From Venturia oleaginea (Eukaryota; Ascomycota; Dothideomycetes; Venturiales; Venturiaceae): 64,000 nucleotides of DNA. A program made the position numbers and the translations under genes. The stretch spans positions 496,001-560,000 of the forward strand of contig JABMLP010000011.1 in the NCBI GenBank assembly GCA_013176395.1, in the 5' to 3' direction. Below the pieces are notes generated by a model. That model was not told where the DNA came from. It made no database searches and worked only from the letters and a program-made list of their open reading frames with translations. Shown one piece after another: positions 1 through 11,996 of this stretch; the stretch's first letter is position 1, and every line of letters starts with the position of its first letter.

Positions 1-144
1 TCCGTTCTAATTGACTGCAAACGCGATCATGCCTGCTGTTGCCAGTGGATTCTTGTCGTGTGATATTCATTGCGCAAAACAATTATAAATTCCTTCTCGT
101 GTATTGGTTGCGCGATCAGTATCGGATATGCTGGGCGAAGGATA

Positions 145-780
145 TTAACATTTGACGTCCGTGCTGCCGCGAGAGTTCATCAAAAGGGCGACAATGAGAC
201 CGTAAAGACCTGATGGTGTGTTAGCTTGATGTTGTTTTCACGCTTCGTGACGGCAACATACCCAAAACTTCAGCGAAAATGAGAATCAAAATCATTCCGA
301 CGAAGAGTCTTGGCTGCTGAGCAGTACCGCGAACACCAGCATCACCAACAATGCCGATGGCGAAACCAGCGGCCAAACCGGCCAAACCGACAGAAAGGCC
401 AGCGCCAAGCTGAATGAAGCCAGTGAATAGGGATGTTGTTTGCTTGAGATCGTTGGAGATTAAAACAGATACGACGAGGCCGTAGATACCGATAATACCA
501 GCCATAATGACGGGGATAATGTCTGGAAAGGTTAGATGAATGCCCGGAATGGAGGTAGGTGAGGTGTACTCTTGACGATAAGGTCAGGTCGGAGGACACC
601 CATAGAGGCGATACCGACACCAGACTTTGCGGTTCCATACGCGGCACCTGTTATTGATCAGCGATGGCCGAGGAGGCACGTTGGCTTGTAGGACGAACCG
701 AAGCAGGTGAAGACGATGGCAGAGGTGCAGCCCATGGCCCCGAAGAACGGGGCGTAGACAGGACACAAATCGGTGGCCAT
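145..780 (-). CDS. VMA3: V-type H+-ATPase proteolipid subunit c
   Basis: Forms the c-ring of the vacuolar ATPase Vo sector and carries protons across the vacuolar, Golgi and endosomal membranes. Four coding exons (699-780, 570-647, 262-522, 145-209) join in phase to give 161 residues, the usual fungal length. Seen: four hydrophobic helices, the start [18 protein letters not shown], the conserved [14 protein letters not shown] loop, and [14 protein letters not shown] in helix 4, whose Glu is the proton-binding residue. The last exon ([12 protein letters not shown] onward) is recovered only by splicing, because the unspliced frame reads into a false tail. Donors are GTTCGT, GTACAC and GTATGT. 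Lies downstream of UPF1 on the same strand. The start at 780 matches the family N-terminus. Subunit c' (VMA11) is less likely given the N-terminus and length. Confidence 0.95.
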
Positions 781-1749
781 TGCGATGATGTGAGGGTGTG
801 TGGAGGGTGTGCAGTGATGGGTCGGAGGATGTCTCTGGTGTGGAGAGCTTCGAACGACTGTGAGAGGACTGGAGAGGGCGAGATGGATGGGTGGTTGATG
901 TAGTTGATGAGAAACGACAGGCAGAGCTTGAAGGTCGCCTTCTCAAAGCCCGTGCACGCCAAGTATTTGTTAGCTCATTCTCTGAAATCCGAGCCATTTC
1001 GCACCTCTGTTCAAGCCATGGAGCAAAACACGGGCGCACAAATGGAAAGACAGGCAGTCGACTTAATGGAGGTGTTACTCTGAATTAGAAAGTATATGCG
1101 CTCCATTCTCAAATTCAATCATCTTGGGTGGAAGACCCATTTGCGTGCCTTTTGCCCAACACGAATTATTACAAGCAATATCATGAATCATTACATTCAG
1201 AGAGCGACCAAGTTGGATTTTGTGTGGTATATGTGTAACAACTGCAAGCATTAAATAGCAATCTCCCATCTTTACGACTCTATAGCATCCACAATGACAT
1301 TCTCCCAACAGGCGCAGCGATACGGAGCCCAGTCAGTTCACGAGACTGGTCAATGCTCCATACTTGATTATATCGTGCCAATACCCGTCCCACGACAGTC
1401 CAAGACTGTATCCGTCATTTCGCCCCTCCCGAAGATCGGCTCTCAGAGACCGATCTAAGTCGACGACACCGTAAATTGCACGCTTTGCGTTTTGCTAGCA
1501 GCAGTATGCTATTCCAAGTCGAAATCGAGATCGCAGACTTCCTGGCAGTTTCCGTTCCGACGTTGCCAGGAACTAAGCACCTGCCTCCCGGAAATGACGT
1601 CGCTGGAATCGAGTGTAGCTCGAAATCAAAGACGAAGACGATTCGAAAATATCGTCGCAGGTGGTGAGGCTGGTTGCGCTTTTCAGCGGCTTGGCTTGTG
1701 GTGAATACGTGTATATGCAGTCGTCTGCCCAAGATCATCATTCCTGCAA
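781..1749. other. intergenic: VMA3 promoter side and UPF1 3' flank
   Basis: About 970 bp with no supported gene. The part next to 780 should carry the VMA3 promoter and 5' leader; the part next to 1750 is the 3' flank of UPF1. Short open frames on both strands look random and lack family motifs. Confidence 0.6.
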
Positions 1750-4700
1750 TCAATCGTAAGCGCCAGTGCCACCAATCTGACTCGCAAACGCAGTTGAGAT
1801 AGACCTGGTGTCATCATCGTCGAGTGCGACATTTGGGCGTCCAAGTCCAACACGCATGCCACCGAACCCAGGCGGGTGCTCATTCGCACGGCCGTTGCTC
1901 TCGACATAACGCTTGAGACGATCAGACTGGCTGAGGCTGGTAGGCTTGTTAATATCGTTGAAGCTTAGACCCGCGAGACTGACGCCGCCCTGTTTGCCAT
2001 CAGTAACGCTGCCATTAAGGTCTGTGAGTTCGCTTGCGGCAACAGATTCTCCAGCGACGCTGCTCGCAACGCCTCGGCCGTTTGTCTTTCCGACAATGCC
2101 ACGAGGATCATTGAGCGATGGCCAGGGACCACTATTGAAGTTTTTGAAGTGTTGTGGGCCTGGCAGTCCTACACCACCGATGGCAGAAGAGTGAACAGAT
2201 GAAACGTCATCAGGGATGTAACCAACGACTGAGCCGGATTCGGTGTATTCCGAGCGAGGTCCACGAGACGGCATGCCGCGACCAGAAGCCATGTTGGAGG
2301 CGTGTTGATAGGCCATTTGGTATCGTTGGGGTCCGCGGTAGCTCTGCTTAGGGCGGCTGAATTGCAACAGAGAGACTTGCAAGTTAGAGAGAGGTCCTTC
2401 AACAAGGCAGTTGCGCTCTTTGAAGTGGAGGAGCAGGTAGTGCCACAAAGGATGTTTAGAGAGCACCTTTGGATTTCCCAAGATGACCAGACCGTACTTG
2501 GCTCGAGTGAGTGCGACGTTTAGACGTCGAGGATCGCTCAAGAAACCGATGCCTTGGTGATCATTGGAACGGACGCAGGAGAGGACAATGAAGTCCTTTT
2601 CTCGACCCTGGAAGGCATCGACAGAAGCAACCTCAATTTCCTTGTAGTTATCCTTCTTAAAGGTACCCTGGGTCGCCATGGCGCTTACGATGTAGCTGCG
2701 CTGTCCTTCGTAGGGAGTGATCACGCCGATCGAACTGGGCTGAACACCGGCCTTGAAGAAGCGGGTGACAATTTTCTCTACATTGGAAGCTTCGGTACGA
2801 TTGAGATAGGATGTTCCTGAAGCAGATATTTCTTCGTTGCCCAAGTTTGACCAGAACATCATCGGCTCAGCGGCAACTGGCCATGGGAAGTCAACATCGC
2901 GTCTCAAACGCTGAGCAGTGGTGACACCATTTTGTAGAGAGCCGTCGTAGAACATGTTGGAGGGAAACTCTGACAAGCAAGGGTGCATACGGTACTGAAC
3001 TTGCAGACGAATGGGCGCACATCCGAGAATGACAAGTCGTTCGAACAGGGACTGGTTGAGACCAGCTTTGGCGGCTTTCTTATTCATGATGACCGGGCCC
3101 AATTGCTGATGATCACCGACCAAGACAACCTGCTTGCAACCAAGGACCAAAGGAATCATACATTCGGGTTCGGCGGATTGAGTCGACTCATCAATGAGAA
3201 CAGTGCGGAACTTGAACTTGGCAAGACGAGGATCACCGGCACCGACACAGGTACAGCAAATGACGTCGGCGTTGCTGAGAATCTCACGCTCGGCGGAGCG
3301 CGTGAGCTGCTTGAACTTCTTCTCATCCTGGCTAGACAGTTCGCCGAGTTCACTCTTGAGCTGGTTGAGCTTGACGAGCTCGGTGTTGGTGTCGTTCATG
3401 CGCACTTGCTCATGGAGAGAGAGAAACCCAACAGGAGACTCGACATCTTCACGAGATTTGGCAGTGACACGAACAACCTTGAGGCCAGTGCGATGAATGC
3501 GCTCGCAAAGTTGGTCAACTGCAACATTGGATGGGGCACAGACTAGAACTTGGCCGCCATTGAGCTTGGCCAGATGGTAGATGATGGTAGCAGATGTGAC
3601 TGTCTTTCCGGTCCCTGGTGGTCCTTGAATCAAGCTGAGTGGCTTCTGAAGAACGCTCTTGACGGCCTGAATTTGACTGGCATTCAAGTCTGGGAGGCCT
3701 GGAACACTGAACTTTCGTGGCATCTGTGTCTTCATAGGTGCTGCGGCAACTTCGTGACCAAGGAGGCGGTGGAAGATATAGCCAGAAACGCTCATCTCGT
3801 CGATGGCGAAGGTCTTCATGGCGTGTTGCATGCGATCGAACGAAGTGGCTTTCCAGACATAGTCCGCAGTGAAATTGTGCGTACACTCTGTTGGAACAGA
3901 CTTGTGGTCGCCCTTGGTTCGTAACTCGATTGTTACCTCATCGGACTGGTTGTTTGGAACCTTGATAACATATCCAACGCCTTCCCAGTGTGGTCGCAAT
4001 TCTCCAGTGTATTTAAGGCGCATTTCGTCTCCAACAGCAAGTTTGACATCTCCAAGCTCCAATTTTGGCAAGATGAAGCTAGCAAGATGCTTGTTATTCA
4101 GACCGAAATCCCAGCGAACAATAAGACCGTCTTGTGATTGAGATTCCTTCAGCTTACGGTCGTAGTCGGCCTCGATTTTGACAAGTGGTCCGAAAACGTT
4201 CTGGTATTGGTAGGCATCGTCGTAGCGAAGGAGGACCGGAGCTGGCTCATCGTCGACTCCAACACCCTTCTCAAGATCGGCAATGGTCGCACTCGCGTTT
4301 TCCTTCCACATCTCCTCCAACTTGACAATCATCTGTGGGCTGAGGTGACGGGCGCGGAGCTGTTCCTGGTCTGTAGGCTGTCCAACAAGCCAAGTCAAGA
4401 ACGAACGATCCTCGATCAGTGGTTGCCAGCGTGAAGTGTCCCAGGTCATATCCTTGGAGGAAGGCATTGCGGCGCAAGGCTGTCGACAGAGGAGGACGAC
4501 AACGGTGTCCGATTTGGCCGGAACAAACCCTAGGAGAAAGACGTTCTTCACTCCACAGTTGTAGCATTCGAGAACGGTGTCTCCGAGGGCGGATGAGGGG
4601 TGGAGTTGGACCTAGTATATTGTTAGTTCGTTTATTTTCTTCCCACAATATAATCTCAGCACACCTCCTTGTGGCGAGCCCGAACCAGGTGGTTGATAAT

Positions 4701-5088
4701 ATGGCTAGAGCTGGTGTTTCCACGAGCAGAGCAGAACCATTTGGAGCAGGTTAAGCATTTAACGACAGCTCCCGAGTTGTGAATGCCACAGTATCTACAA
4801 GCCTCGTTAGCTTTCTTTCCTTATGTCGCCCTCGTGAATTTCAACTTACGCGCAAGCATGAGCTGGCAGTTCGACTTCCTCCTCTTGCTTTGGACCTTTG
4901 CCGTCGACAGCCATACTAGCCAGGCTCTCCGTCTCCACATCGTCGTCGTCAAAGACGTCTGTTTCTTCGTCGTCCTTGCGGCGACGGTGCGGGAAGGCAT
5001 CTAGAATGCTCTCATCATCGCCGGCGTTGATATTGGAGGTGGAATCGGAGACGAGGTGGTTGCCCAAGTGCGCGAAGGCTGTTTCCAT
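1750..5088 (-). CDS. UPF1: UPF1/NAM7 RNA helicase (nonsense-mediated decay)
   Basis: ATP-dependent 5'-3' RNA helicase, the central factor of nonsense-mediated mRNA decay; acts in the cytoplasm with UPF2/UPF3 and release factors. Three exons (4850-5088, 4665-4794, 1750-4611) give about 1076 residues. The N-terminal Cys/His-rich domain starts at HACAYCG and spans both introns (YCGIH, CFxCxxCxx-like pairs, [17 protein letters not shown]). The superfamily-1 core follows: Walker A GPPGTGKT near residue 455, [12 protein letters not shown], Walker [15 protein letters not shown], and the C-terminal block [15 protein letters not shown]. The tail is long, low in complexity and rich in Gly/Ser. The start at 5088 (METAFAHLG) fits family N-termini better than an in-frame ATG at 5214. 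Divergent from IMP4. Confidence 0.95.
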
Positions 5089-5607
5089 ACTTTGGGGAGT
5101 CTTGTCGATGTGAATTAGATTGAGTGCGGTGGGGCGCGAGTTTAGGAGGTGAGGGTTGGTAGGTAGCTCATTTGGGATGAGATTGTTCTTTTCGGTGCAG
5201 TCGTGTTTTCCCACCCGTGTTTTTGTTTGGCGTGTTCGGTCGTTGTTCGCGGTTGTGGCGGCTTGGGAGTAATAGAATCTTGAGTTCCTTGCGGCGTGAT
5301 CTGCAAGATGCGGGTAGATGGAAAATACGCGGCGGCTAAGGTTTTCTCAGCCCATCCAAATAATTGCTCAGGAAAAAACGACTGCACCAAGTTTGGATGC
5401 GCCAGTAACCACGAACGACGGAACACTCGAATACAATTTACTGCTTCGACTTTGACCGCTTCTTTGTCAGAAACAGAACCACTTCGGCACTGCCAAATCA
5501 AGGCATTCAAACAGACCGCGCCCGAAAACACCGCCGAAAGTGCGACCAATACGACGAGGAAGCAGTTTGACATACAAGCACGGCTACAGACGTGCAATAC
5601 CGGCAGA
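5089..5607. promoter_or_regulatory. shared divergent promoter region of UPF1 and IMP4
   Basis: The 519 bp between the start of UPF1 (leftward) and IMP4 (rightward) must hold both 5' leaders and promoters. No TATA box stands out. The IMP4 frame is open upstream to 5296, but that extension resembles no known IMP4 N-terminus, so it is treated as leader. Confidence 0.6.
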
Positions 5608-6655
5608 ATGAATCGCCGCAACGTAAGGGAACGCAAGGACTACATATATAGGAAAGCCCTCGTTCTTCGCGATGCGGAAATCGCTGCTAAGAGAGCTCAA
5701 ATGAAATCGGCCCTCGCATCTGGAAAACCTCTCGATCCGGCCATAGCAAATGATAAGGAACTGAAAAAGAATTACCAATTTGATGAATCCAGAGCAGATA
5801 GGACGGCTGAGGAAGAGCTGGAATTGGACGATGAATATGCCGCTCTGTCTGGGGTTCGCGATCCGAGGATCCTCATATCTACGTCAAGAGATCCTAGCTC
5901 GCGCCTTCAGAGCTTCGCCAAAGAGATCAGACTTCTTTTGCCTACAAGTATCAGGTTGAACAGAGGTGGGTTTGGACACTTAAACTTGAGACTTGCTGGA
6001 CTTGTTTCTAACAAACGACCAAAGGGAACTTAGTTCTGCCGGCTATTATTGAGAGTGCAAAGGCAGCGGATCTTTCAGATGCGATGTTACTACACGAGCA
6101 TCGCGGTGTCCCCACTGCCATGACAATCTCTCACCTACCCCATGGGCCAACCGCTTCCTTCTCCCTCTCCAATGTAGTTTTGCGAGCCGATATACCGAAT
6201 TCTGTCAGGGGAACTGTATCAGAATCGTACCCTCACTTAGTCATGGAAGGCTTTACGAGTCCACTCGGCAAGAGAGTGAAGAAGATACTGCAGCACATAT
6301 TCCCTCCTCGTGAAGCAGGACAGAAGACTGGAAGCAGAGTGGTCACGTTTAAGAATATTGAGGATAGCATTGAGGTTCGGCATCATGTATTCGTACGCAC
6401 TGGGCATCAAAGTGTATGTCCCTGATCTTGTTTTTTCGTGAATACTAAGCTAACAAGATCAGGTTGAACTGGCTGAAGTTGGCCCAAGGATGACTATGCG
6501 CCTGTTCGAGATCAGATCCGGAACTTTGGAGAACAAGGTATGCGAAATTGCCGCCGCTTGTATATCGCTAAGACTAACCTCCACAATAGGACGGAGATGT
6601 CGAATGGCACCTGAACCAGTACACACGAACAAGCAAGAAGAAGGACTACCTATGA
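5608..6655 (+). CDS. IMP4: IMP4, U3 snoRNP / small-subunit processome protein
   Basis: Nucleolar Brix-domain protein that, with MPP10 and IMP3, helps the U3 snoRNA base-pair with pre-18S rRNA during early cleavages. Exons 5608-5965, 6025-6413, 6463-6537 and 6590-6655 join in phase to 295 residues (yeast protein about 290). Seen: N-terminal [18 protein letters not shown], the Brix signature ([17 protein letters not shown], then [37 protein letters not shown]) and the typical end VEWHLNQY...KKKDYL. The first three introns are typical and short. An in-frame ORF extends upstream to 5296, but the start at 5608 matches the conserved N-terminus. Divergent from UPF1, as is common for housekeeping pairs. 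Confidence 0.95.
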
Positions 6656-7430
6656 ATGGCAGGGCGAGACTAGGTGTGTGGTTAGAGATCGAGAACAGCA
6701 GAAGTTTCGCCAAATAGATTCCGTTCGGACGTGATCAAGTCCGAGGGAAAAACAACACAAGGATTTTTGATGTCCAGGCGAAAAAGCCCATCAGGTTAGC
6801 CTAAGAAGAACCAGCTCCGCGGTGGAAGAAGCGGAAAATGCATGCTAGCCACGAGTCTCGACGTGTGCTAGTCACAGCCCGAGGTCTGAGACCACCGAGC
6901 CCATCCTCACAATCGAATAGAGACTTGCGCCATCAGCGTGACACCGATATCGAGTTGAACCTCTCTAATTCAAACCTAAAGTTAAATCTGGACATGTGGA
7001 TGTTGCTTGCAGGAACATTGATAGTTAGATGCAGCAGAAAACTTCAGATATTGCACATTCGTCTGCGAGAAGACACTTCCAAAGAAGAATTTCGAATCCC
7101 ATATCAGAACTCATCCGGAGATTGTTGAGGCCGGGGTACAAGCAGGAGCAGGAAGTGTGACGTAGACAGTTTTGATCTAACGTTCTTTGTTGCTGAAGAA
7201 GCGGGAATAACTAGTTTCACGGATGGAGAAGAGGTGGTCTTGGTGCTATAACTGAATACAGGGAAAGAAGAAGAACTGGTAATCGCTCATGGAAGGATGG
7301 AAGAACTTGAACTCGTTGCCGCTACTTTGACGACTGGGGCGGCTGGCGAACCGGTCATTTTGGCTTTGACTGGCGCTGAAGATGTCGATGGTGGTGATGC
7401 TGGTGCTGCGGAAGATACAGCAGCGGGAGG
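6656..7430. other. convergent intergenic region
   Basis: About 775 bp between the ends of IMP4 and the DUF1996 gene. A 96-codon plus-strand ORF (6838-7128) has no recognisable motif and no convincing splice continuation. Probably 3' flanks. Confidence 0.5.
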
Positions 7431-8929
7431 TTAGGAGCCACCAGCATTGGAGCAGGTCGAGCCAGTAGCGCACTTCGTGTAGATGGAGAGGGCGTTGGGA
7501 CCACCGCAGAGTTCTTTGGCGTTGCCTTTGCAGGGCATGTTGCAATTTCCTACGATACCTGGTTGTGGGGCGCCGCCGGCGGAGAGGGTGTTTGCGCAGA
7601 AACATCTGTAAGTAATCAGTACCGATCGACCAAAACAAGCTTTTGTGAAGAGAGGGGAGGAGGGGATGGCAAAACTTACTGCGAAGCGTACTCGAGACCA
7701 GCATACTTATATCCCTTACAGAAATCCATGCACCGCTCCACTGTCATCGCATCTCCCGATCCAGCAAGGTAGATGGATTGTTTATCGTTCAGAGAACGTG
7801 TGTTACTGTTATCCGTCCCACACCCAACATATCCCCACCCCTTCGTCGCAGAAACGTCAGTAAAAGGCGCAGTAGCAGATTCTATGACCGCAGCCTTCTG
7901 TCCTGTACAGACCGGATGTGCAGGAGCAGCAGTAGGACCACTAGACACAGGATTGCAACCTGGAAGAGCGGTGAGCAGTCCCTTGACTGGTTCATCGATT
8001 TGAGGTATCAACCTGCACGCGTCTTGTTCCTGGTTGGTGAATTGTTGGACGATGGGACAGGCGTTGAGGGTCCCACTATCATCTTTGCAGCTGTCGGCGA
8101 TGGATTGGAGGGTTCCAATGTCCCAGCCGTTGACGAAGTCACCGTGGAATCCGTAGCCGGTGTTATCGCCATTCGCAAATACGAAAGGTTGTTTGCTGTT
8201 GCCCCATTTACCAGCGAATTGGTTGGTGTCATAGAGGACTTCGAAGAACAAGGAGATGAGTTGGACAGGGTGAGTGCTGGGGCAGGTGGTTGGGTTGTTG
8301 TATGCTCCCGAGGCTGGATATGAGATGTGAGATTTGTGATCGGCACTGTCCATGTTGACGCCATCCCAACAGGATGGAAAGAAGACTTGGGCGCGAAGAC
8401 CATTTGGGCAGTTATAACCTGGGAGGAAGTTGGTCTCGTCCTTGCCAGTTCCGAGACAGGCGAAGTTGACAGCCTGGCCTGCGTAGTCGTTGCTGAAGTT
8501 GCGTTTTTGGCTGTCTCCGGCTAACATACGAAAGTCTTTTGGAAAGGCTTTGTGTTGGCCTGGACCACGTTGGAGGTAGTAGACTGTCTGGCCTCCATTG
8601 AGATCGCTGAGATTGTCACCAACAGTGGGAACGGATTGAAAGGTTCCGTTAGCATTTTGGAAGTAGAGCTTGGGAGTCCAGTAGTTGGAAAAATCTTGTT
8701 TAATGGGGCAAGAACTGCATTGAGATGCTCGGGCTTTGTCGTAGCTCATGTCAAAACAAAATCCGTTGCCACCCACGATCTTGTGGACATGGTCGGCGAC
8801 AGCACCAGGGTAGACAATGGGATCGGCTCTCTCTTCGACGAGATTGTTGGCGCAATTGAATCGAATGAAGGCTGATGCAGGAGTTGCGACGAGAGCGGCA
8901 AGGCCGACAGAGACAATTTTCGAGAACAT
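7431..8929 (-). CDS. secreted DUF1996 protein with C-terminal WSC domain
   Basis: Predicted extracellular or wall-associated protein of 474 residues from exons 7680-8929 and 7431-7605. Residues 1-20 (MFSKIVSVGLAALVATPASA) form a clear signal peptide. A DUF1996 domain follows: IRFNCANNLVEERADPIVYPG, DHVHKIVGG, SYWTPKLYF-like YWTPKLYFQNANG, PSCWDG, SHISYP, GFHGDFVNGWD. The WSC domain at about 365-474 has ordered cysteines (GYVGCGTD, CMDFC, YAGLEYASQCFCANTLS, CNMPCKGNAKELCGGPNALSIY). The intron falls exactly inside the WSC domain and restores QCFCAN, which supports the model. WSC domains bind wall polysaccharide; DUF1996 has no firmly known activity. Confidence 0.9.
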
Positions 8930-10132
8930 GTTGCATTAATCTGTAGATAACGATTTGGTTTATGCGTCAAGGGATAAAATTTGTGAAAAGACAGAAATGA
9001 GTGTAATTGAGGAACGAATGGTTTAATGAATGACAACCAGCAGCAATCCCAGACGCTATAGAGAAACTGATGAGGTGTGGACGAAGAGTGCACGAAAGAA
9101 TGGACGGAGAAGAGGAAGAAAGAGTGGATTACATCATGATAATAATATCCAACCACTGCCTCAGAAGTCCTGCCCCTCATCAGGACGTATTCCTGGATCT
9201 GCTTTGGTTTCTCTCGACACGCCATTAGCTGAAAAGGGCGTTGATTTAGGCCTGGCGCTAGGAGCTGAGGAATGTCTTTTTGCTTAGAAAGGATCTTGTG
9301 GGTGTTTCAAACTCTTGTATTCAGGAGTGGCGGGCTCGGATGCAAAACGCCATACGAGGATGAGAACAGGAGCTGCTTGCGGCAAAGATGACGAGCCCCG
9401 AAAACGGTTCCATTCAAAGATGTGGTGATACAGACTACCGTGGAATCTAGGGCGAGAAGACGAGTATCGAAGCTGCAGTTGTCCCTATTTCTTGATCCGT
9501 GAGATAGTAGTGGAGCCATGGCATAGAAGCTCGACAACAAGTGCATAGGCATTCCTGTCGCGTAGCCAGTGGATAAACCGTCTCTTAAACCAACGACCTT
9601 CTTCATCTTCTTTCCTCTCCTAGGTCTTTGGAATTCATATGGATCTTGGGAACTATTGTCAAATGTTTGTTGATGAGGAATTGATGGATCGATGGAGAAA
9701 CAATTGGTTTGTCGAGGTGTTGATGATGGCGGGTGATTAGCCAAGGGGAAATACATCTTTTGCGCAGGGATGAAACAAGGAGAATAATCATCCCAAAAGC
9801 CATCGTTCATCTCCAAGCCTTGGGCCTTATCCGAAACCTATGAGGGTCTTGGCACCTGATTGAAAATCGATTACAATTCGGGCACGCTTCATTGGTCGGT
9901 ATTGTGAGTATTATTTAATTGCCATATCTTCTCCTTGAATACCACGCCAGGAGTATGCTTCTTCAGTTCCCACCCAGACTGACGAGACGGCATCAAGTAA
10001 TTCTTTGTGGTTGACTTTATCCAAAACCCAATTACCCAAACGCTGGCCTCATCTGCATTCCATTAATCTGCCTTTGATAGACCGGCATCAATTGAGTAGA
10101 CACGCGGCAAAACAACACCAACAAAAAGCCAT
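8930..10132. other. intergenic: promoter of the DUF1996/WSC gene and GT90 3' flank
   Basis: About 1.2 kb. The minus-strand ORF at 9307-9816 (169 codons) has no family features. The 5' side should include the promoter of the gene starting at 8929. No repeat or RNA gene seen. Confidence 0.5.
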
Positions 10133-11560
10133 TCAGAAAGGAAAATTAGGATCCGGATTCATCCACACCTCCCAATCGACTCCTCTTTGTTCCCTGTATC
10201 CATTCTCTCCCCTGGCTTCCTTGTATACCTCTGGTTCAAAATTTTGCACCTCAGCCCAATTCCGAATCATCCTTCGCCAGTAACAAGCCTCAGCAGCAGG
10301 AGTGAGATATCGATCTCGGAAAGTATTGACAGAATTATCGGCAATGCGCTGCGCATCGAGTGGGTTATTACGATACCATTGTATCTTCTCTTCGAGATCG
10401 GACCAGTCTGATTCTACGTGGATGTAGTTCTGATTAGGTCCTTCCGCCTCCAACAAGTCGTAGTAATGCGCCATGTAACTGAGGTCATGGATGATGGAAA
10501 TGCTGTTACAATTCTGCAGGTATCTCAGTCGACCGCTCCAGGAGTTTCCTTCTGTGTGAACCGGGAACTGATATGCACAGAATTCCGCCATGGGCATGCG
10601 CGTTTCTGCGTTCATGGTTTGAACGTCTGCCCACTCTTTGTCCCTCGATACCTCCATCAAAGCGTTCCGCACAGGATTATTCATGGCGCCGCGCCAGACC
10701 GCCCGTGGGTCTTTCTCTTCAAAGGGCTTTTCGTAGAACTGCAGGCGCTGCCGAAAGGAAATGTAGGAGCCAAGATCAGCCTTGGGAAACTAAAATGAAA
10801 CCATTAGCACAACTTATGATGCGAGTGAAGGTCAAGATCTCACAGCCCATCCGTCAAAATCAGGCATTATCCACGTATTCGACTCGTTATTTGGCCTGTT
10901 CCACGCCCACACTATCCGTTCGTCGGGCACACCTTCTGTTGGCGTGTCCTCGATATCTATGATAAATTCCACGTTGGGGATAGTTGTTGGATCAGGGTGC
11001 GCAACAAGAGCTCTGTACAGGTTCGAAAGCCCGGCAACGGCTCGAGCCCGATCGCATGCGCCTTCGTTGTAGTCTACAATATACATCTTTTTGCTGTCAA
11101 TAACAAGAAGGCGAGTATGCTACATTCTCGACTAACCTGGCCATTGTGGATGAGGACATGCGCTTGGCCGTGAGGGAACGGGTCATTTTTCCTCCATATC
11201 TGAATTTGCTTCTGGCTAATAGAAGACTTGCCGATGTGGTCGCGAGCACGATCTAACTCGGTGTAGAGTTTGGGAAAGGCAATCTAAGAGCTTTAGGTCA
11301 ATGGCTTCTCGAAAATAATACTTAATTTTACATACATCACATTGCTCGTCCGTGAAGCCCAGGTTTCTAGAATCTCTGTTTGTATCGAAGCTCCAGCCTT
11401 CAATTTGCGGATCATTCAATTTAGGAGATAATATCGGCGGTTTCTTGTGCTTCAAAAGGGTCCTCGTAGAAGAGGCATGAGAATAAGTGGACCAGAGCAG
11501 AATGAGACTGAAAAGTCCTGCGGCCAAAGTTATTACGACCGGGAATTTTCTATCGCGCAT
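10133..11560 (-). CDS. GT90 (CAP10-type) glycosyltransferase, type II membrane protein
   Basis: Likely Golgi glycosyltransferase of family 90, related to cryptococcal CAP10-type and POGLUT enzymes; donor and acceptor cannot be read from sequence. Exons 11336-11560, 11137-11283, 10844-11086 and 10133-10789 give 423 residues. One membrane anchor lies near residues 8-25 (VVITLAAGLFSLILLW). The CAP10 domain covers most of the rest: WIMPDFDGWAFPKADLGSY, WRGAMNNPVRNALMEVSRD, the core EFCAYQFPVHTEGNSWSGR and LSYMAHYYDLL. The third intron uses a weak AAG acceptor at 11087 (frame continues NGQ-MYIVDYNEG); the better-looking CAG nearby would break the frame. Confidence 0.88.
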
Positions 11561-11872
11561 TTGACAAAAAGCTGGATGAGATGCGAAAAGTGAGGTTGAG
11601 ACTGAGAGACTGACGCGTCACAACTGCTCTAATGAAGCCAGTCGGGGATAGAGCCACTAGCATGGGGATTGTCTGAAACCCAAATAGATCTGAAAAGTAT
11701 TCAACGTACCGTACGAGTGCGCATCAGCCAGCTAAGCCTACGCACCAACCATCTCCTCTCTTAGAGACGCCGCGGCGTAATCTAGATTCTTAGGAGTCAG
11801 GATATTTGCGAAGCTAAAATTATTTCGACGAGGTAGTTGGTACGCAAAGATGGTTGATGCACGAAGGTATGG
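11561..11872. other. intergenic: GT90 promoter side up to Tc1 insertion
   Basis: About 310 bp between the GT90 start and the TA target of the transposon. No gene or repeat recognised; probably holds the GT90 promoter. Confidence 0.5.
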
Positions 11873-11874
11873 TA

Positions 11875-11943
11875 CAAGTGCTGTGCATGAACGGGCTGAC
11901 ACCCCCCCTGTCAATTTTGTCTCAGTCATGAAGCTAGCAAAAT
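11875..11943 (+). repeat. left terminal inverted repeat of Tc1 element
   Basis: Begins CAAGTGCTGTGCATGAACG right after TA, contains a run of seven C, and ends GCTAGCAAAAT. Reverse complement of 13063-13132 apart from one base in the C-run. Confidence 0.93.
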
Positions 11944-11996
11944 AAAGAAGACTCTACCTTTACTATTACCTCATATTCTTCATTATACAGCTTCAA

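Noticed and set aside
5296..5607. upstream extension of the IMP4 frame
   Set aside because: Conserved IMP4 N-terminus begins at 5608; the upstream part has no family similarity.
7773..8875. several long plus-strand ORFs
   Set aside because: Antisense to the DUF1996/WSC gene, no motifs.
9307..9816. 169-codon minus-strand ORF
   Set aside because: No signal peptide, domain or splice partner; composition looks random.
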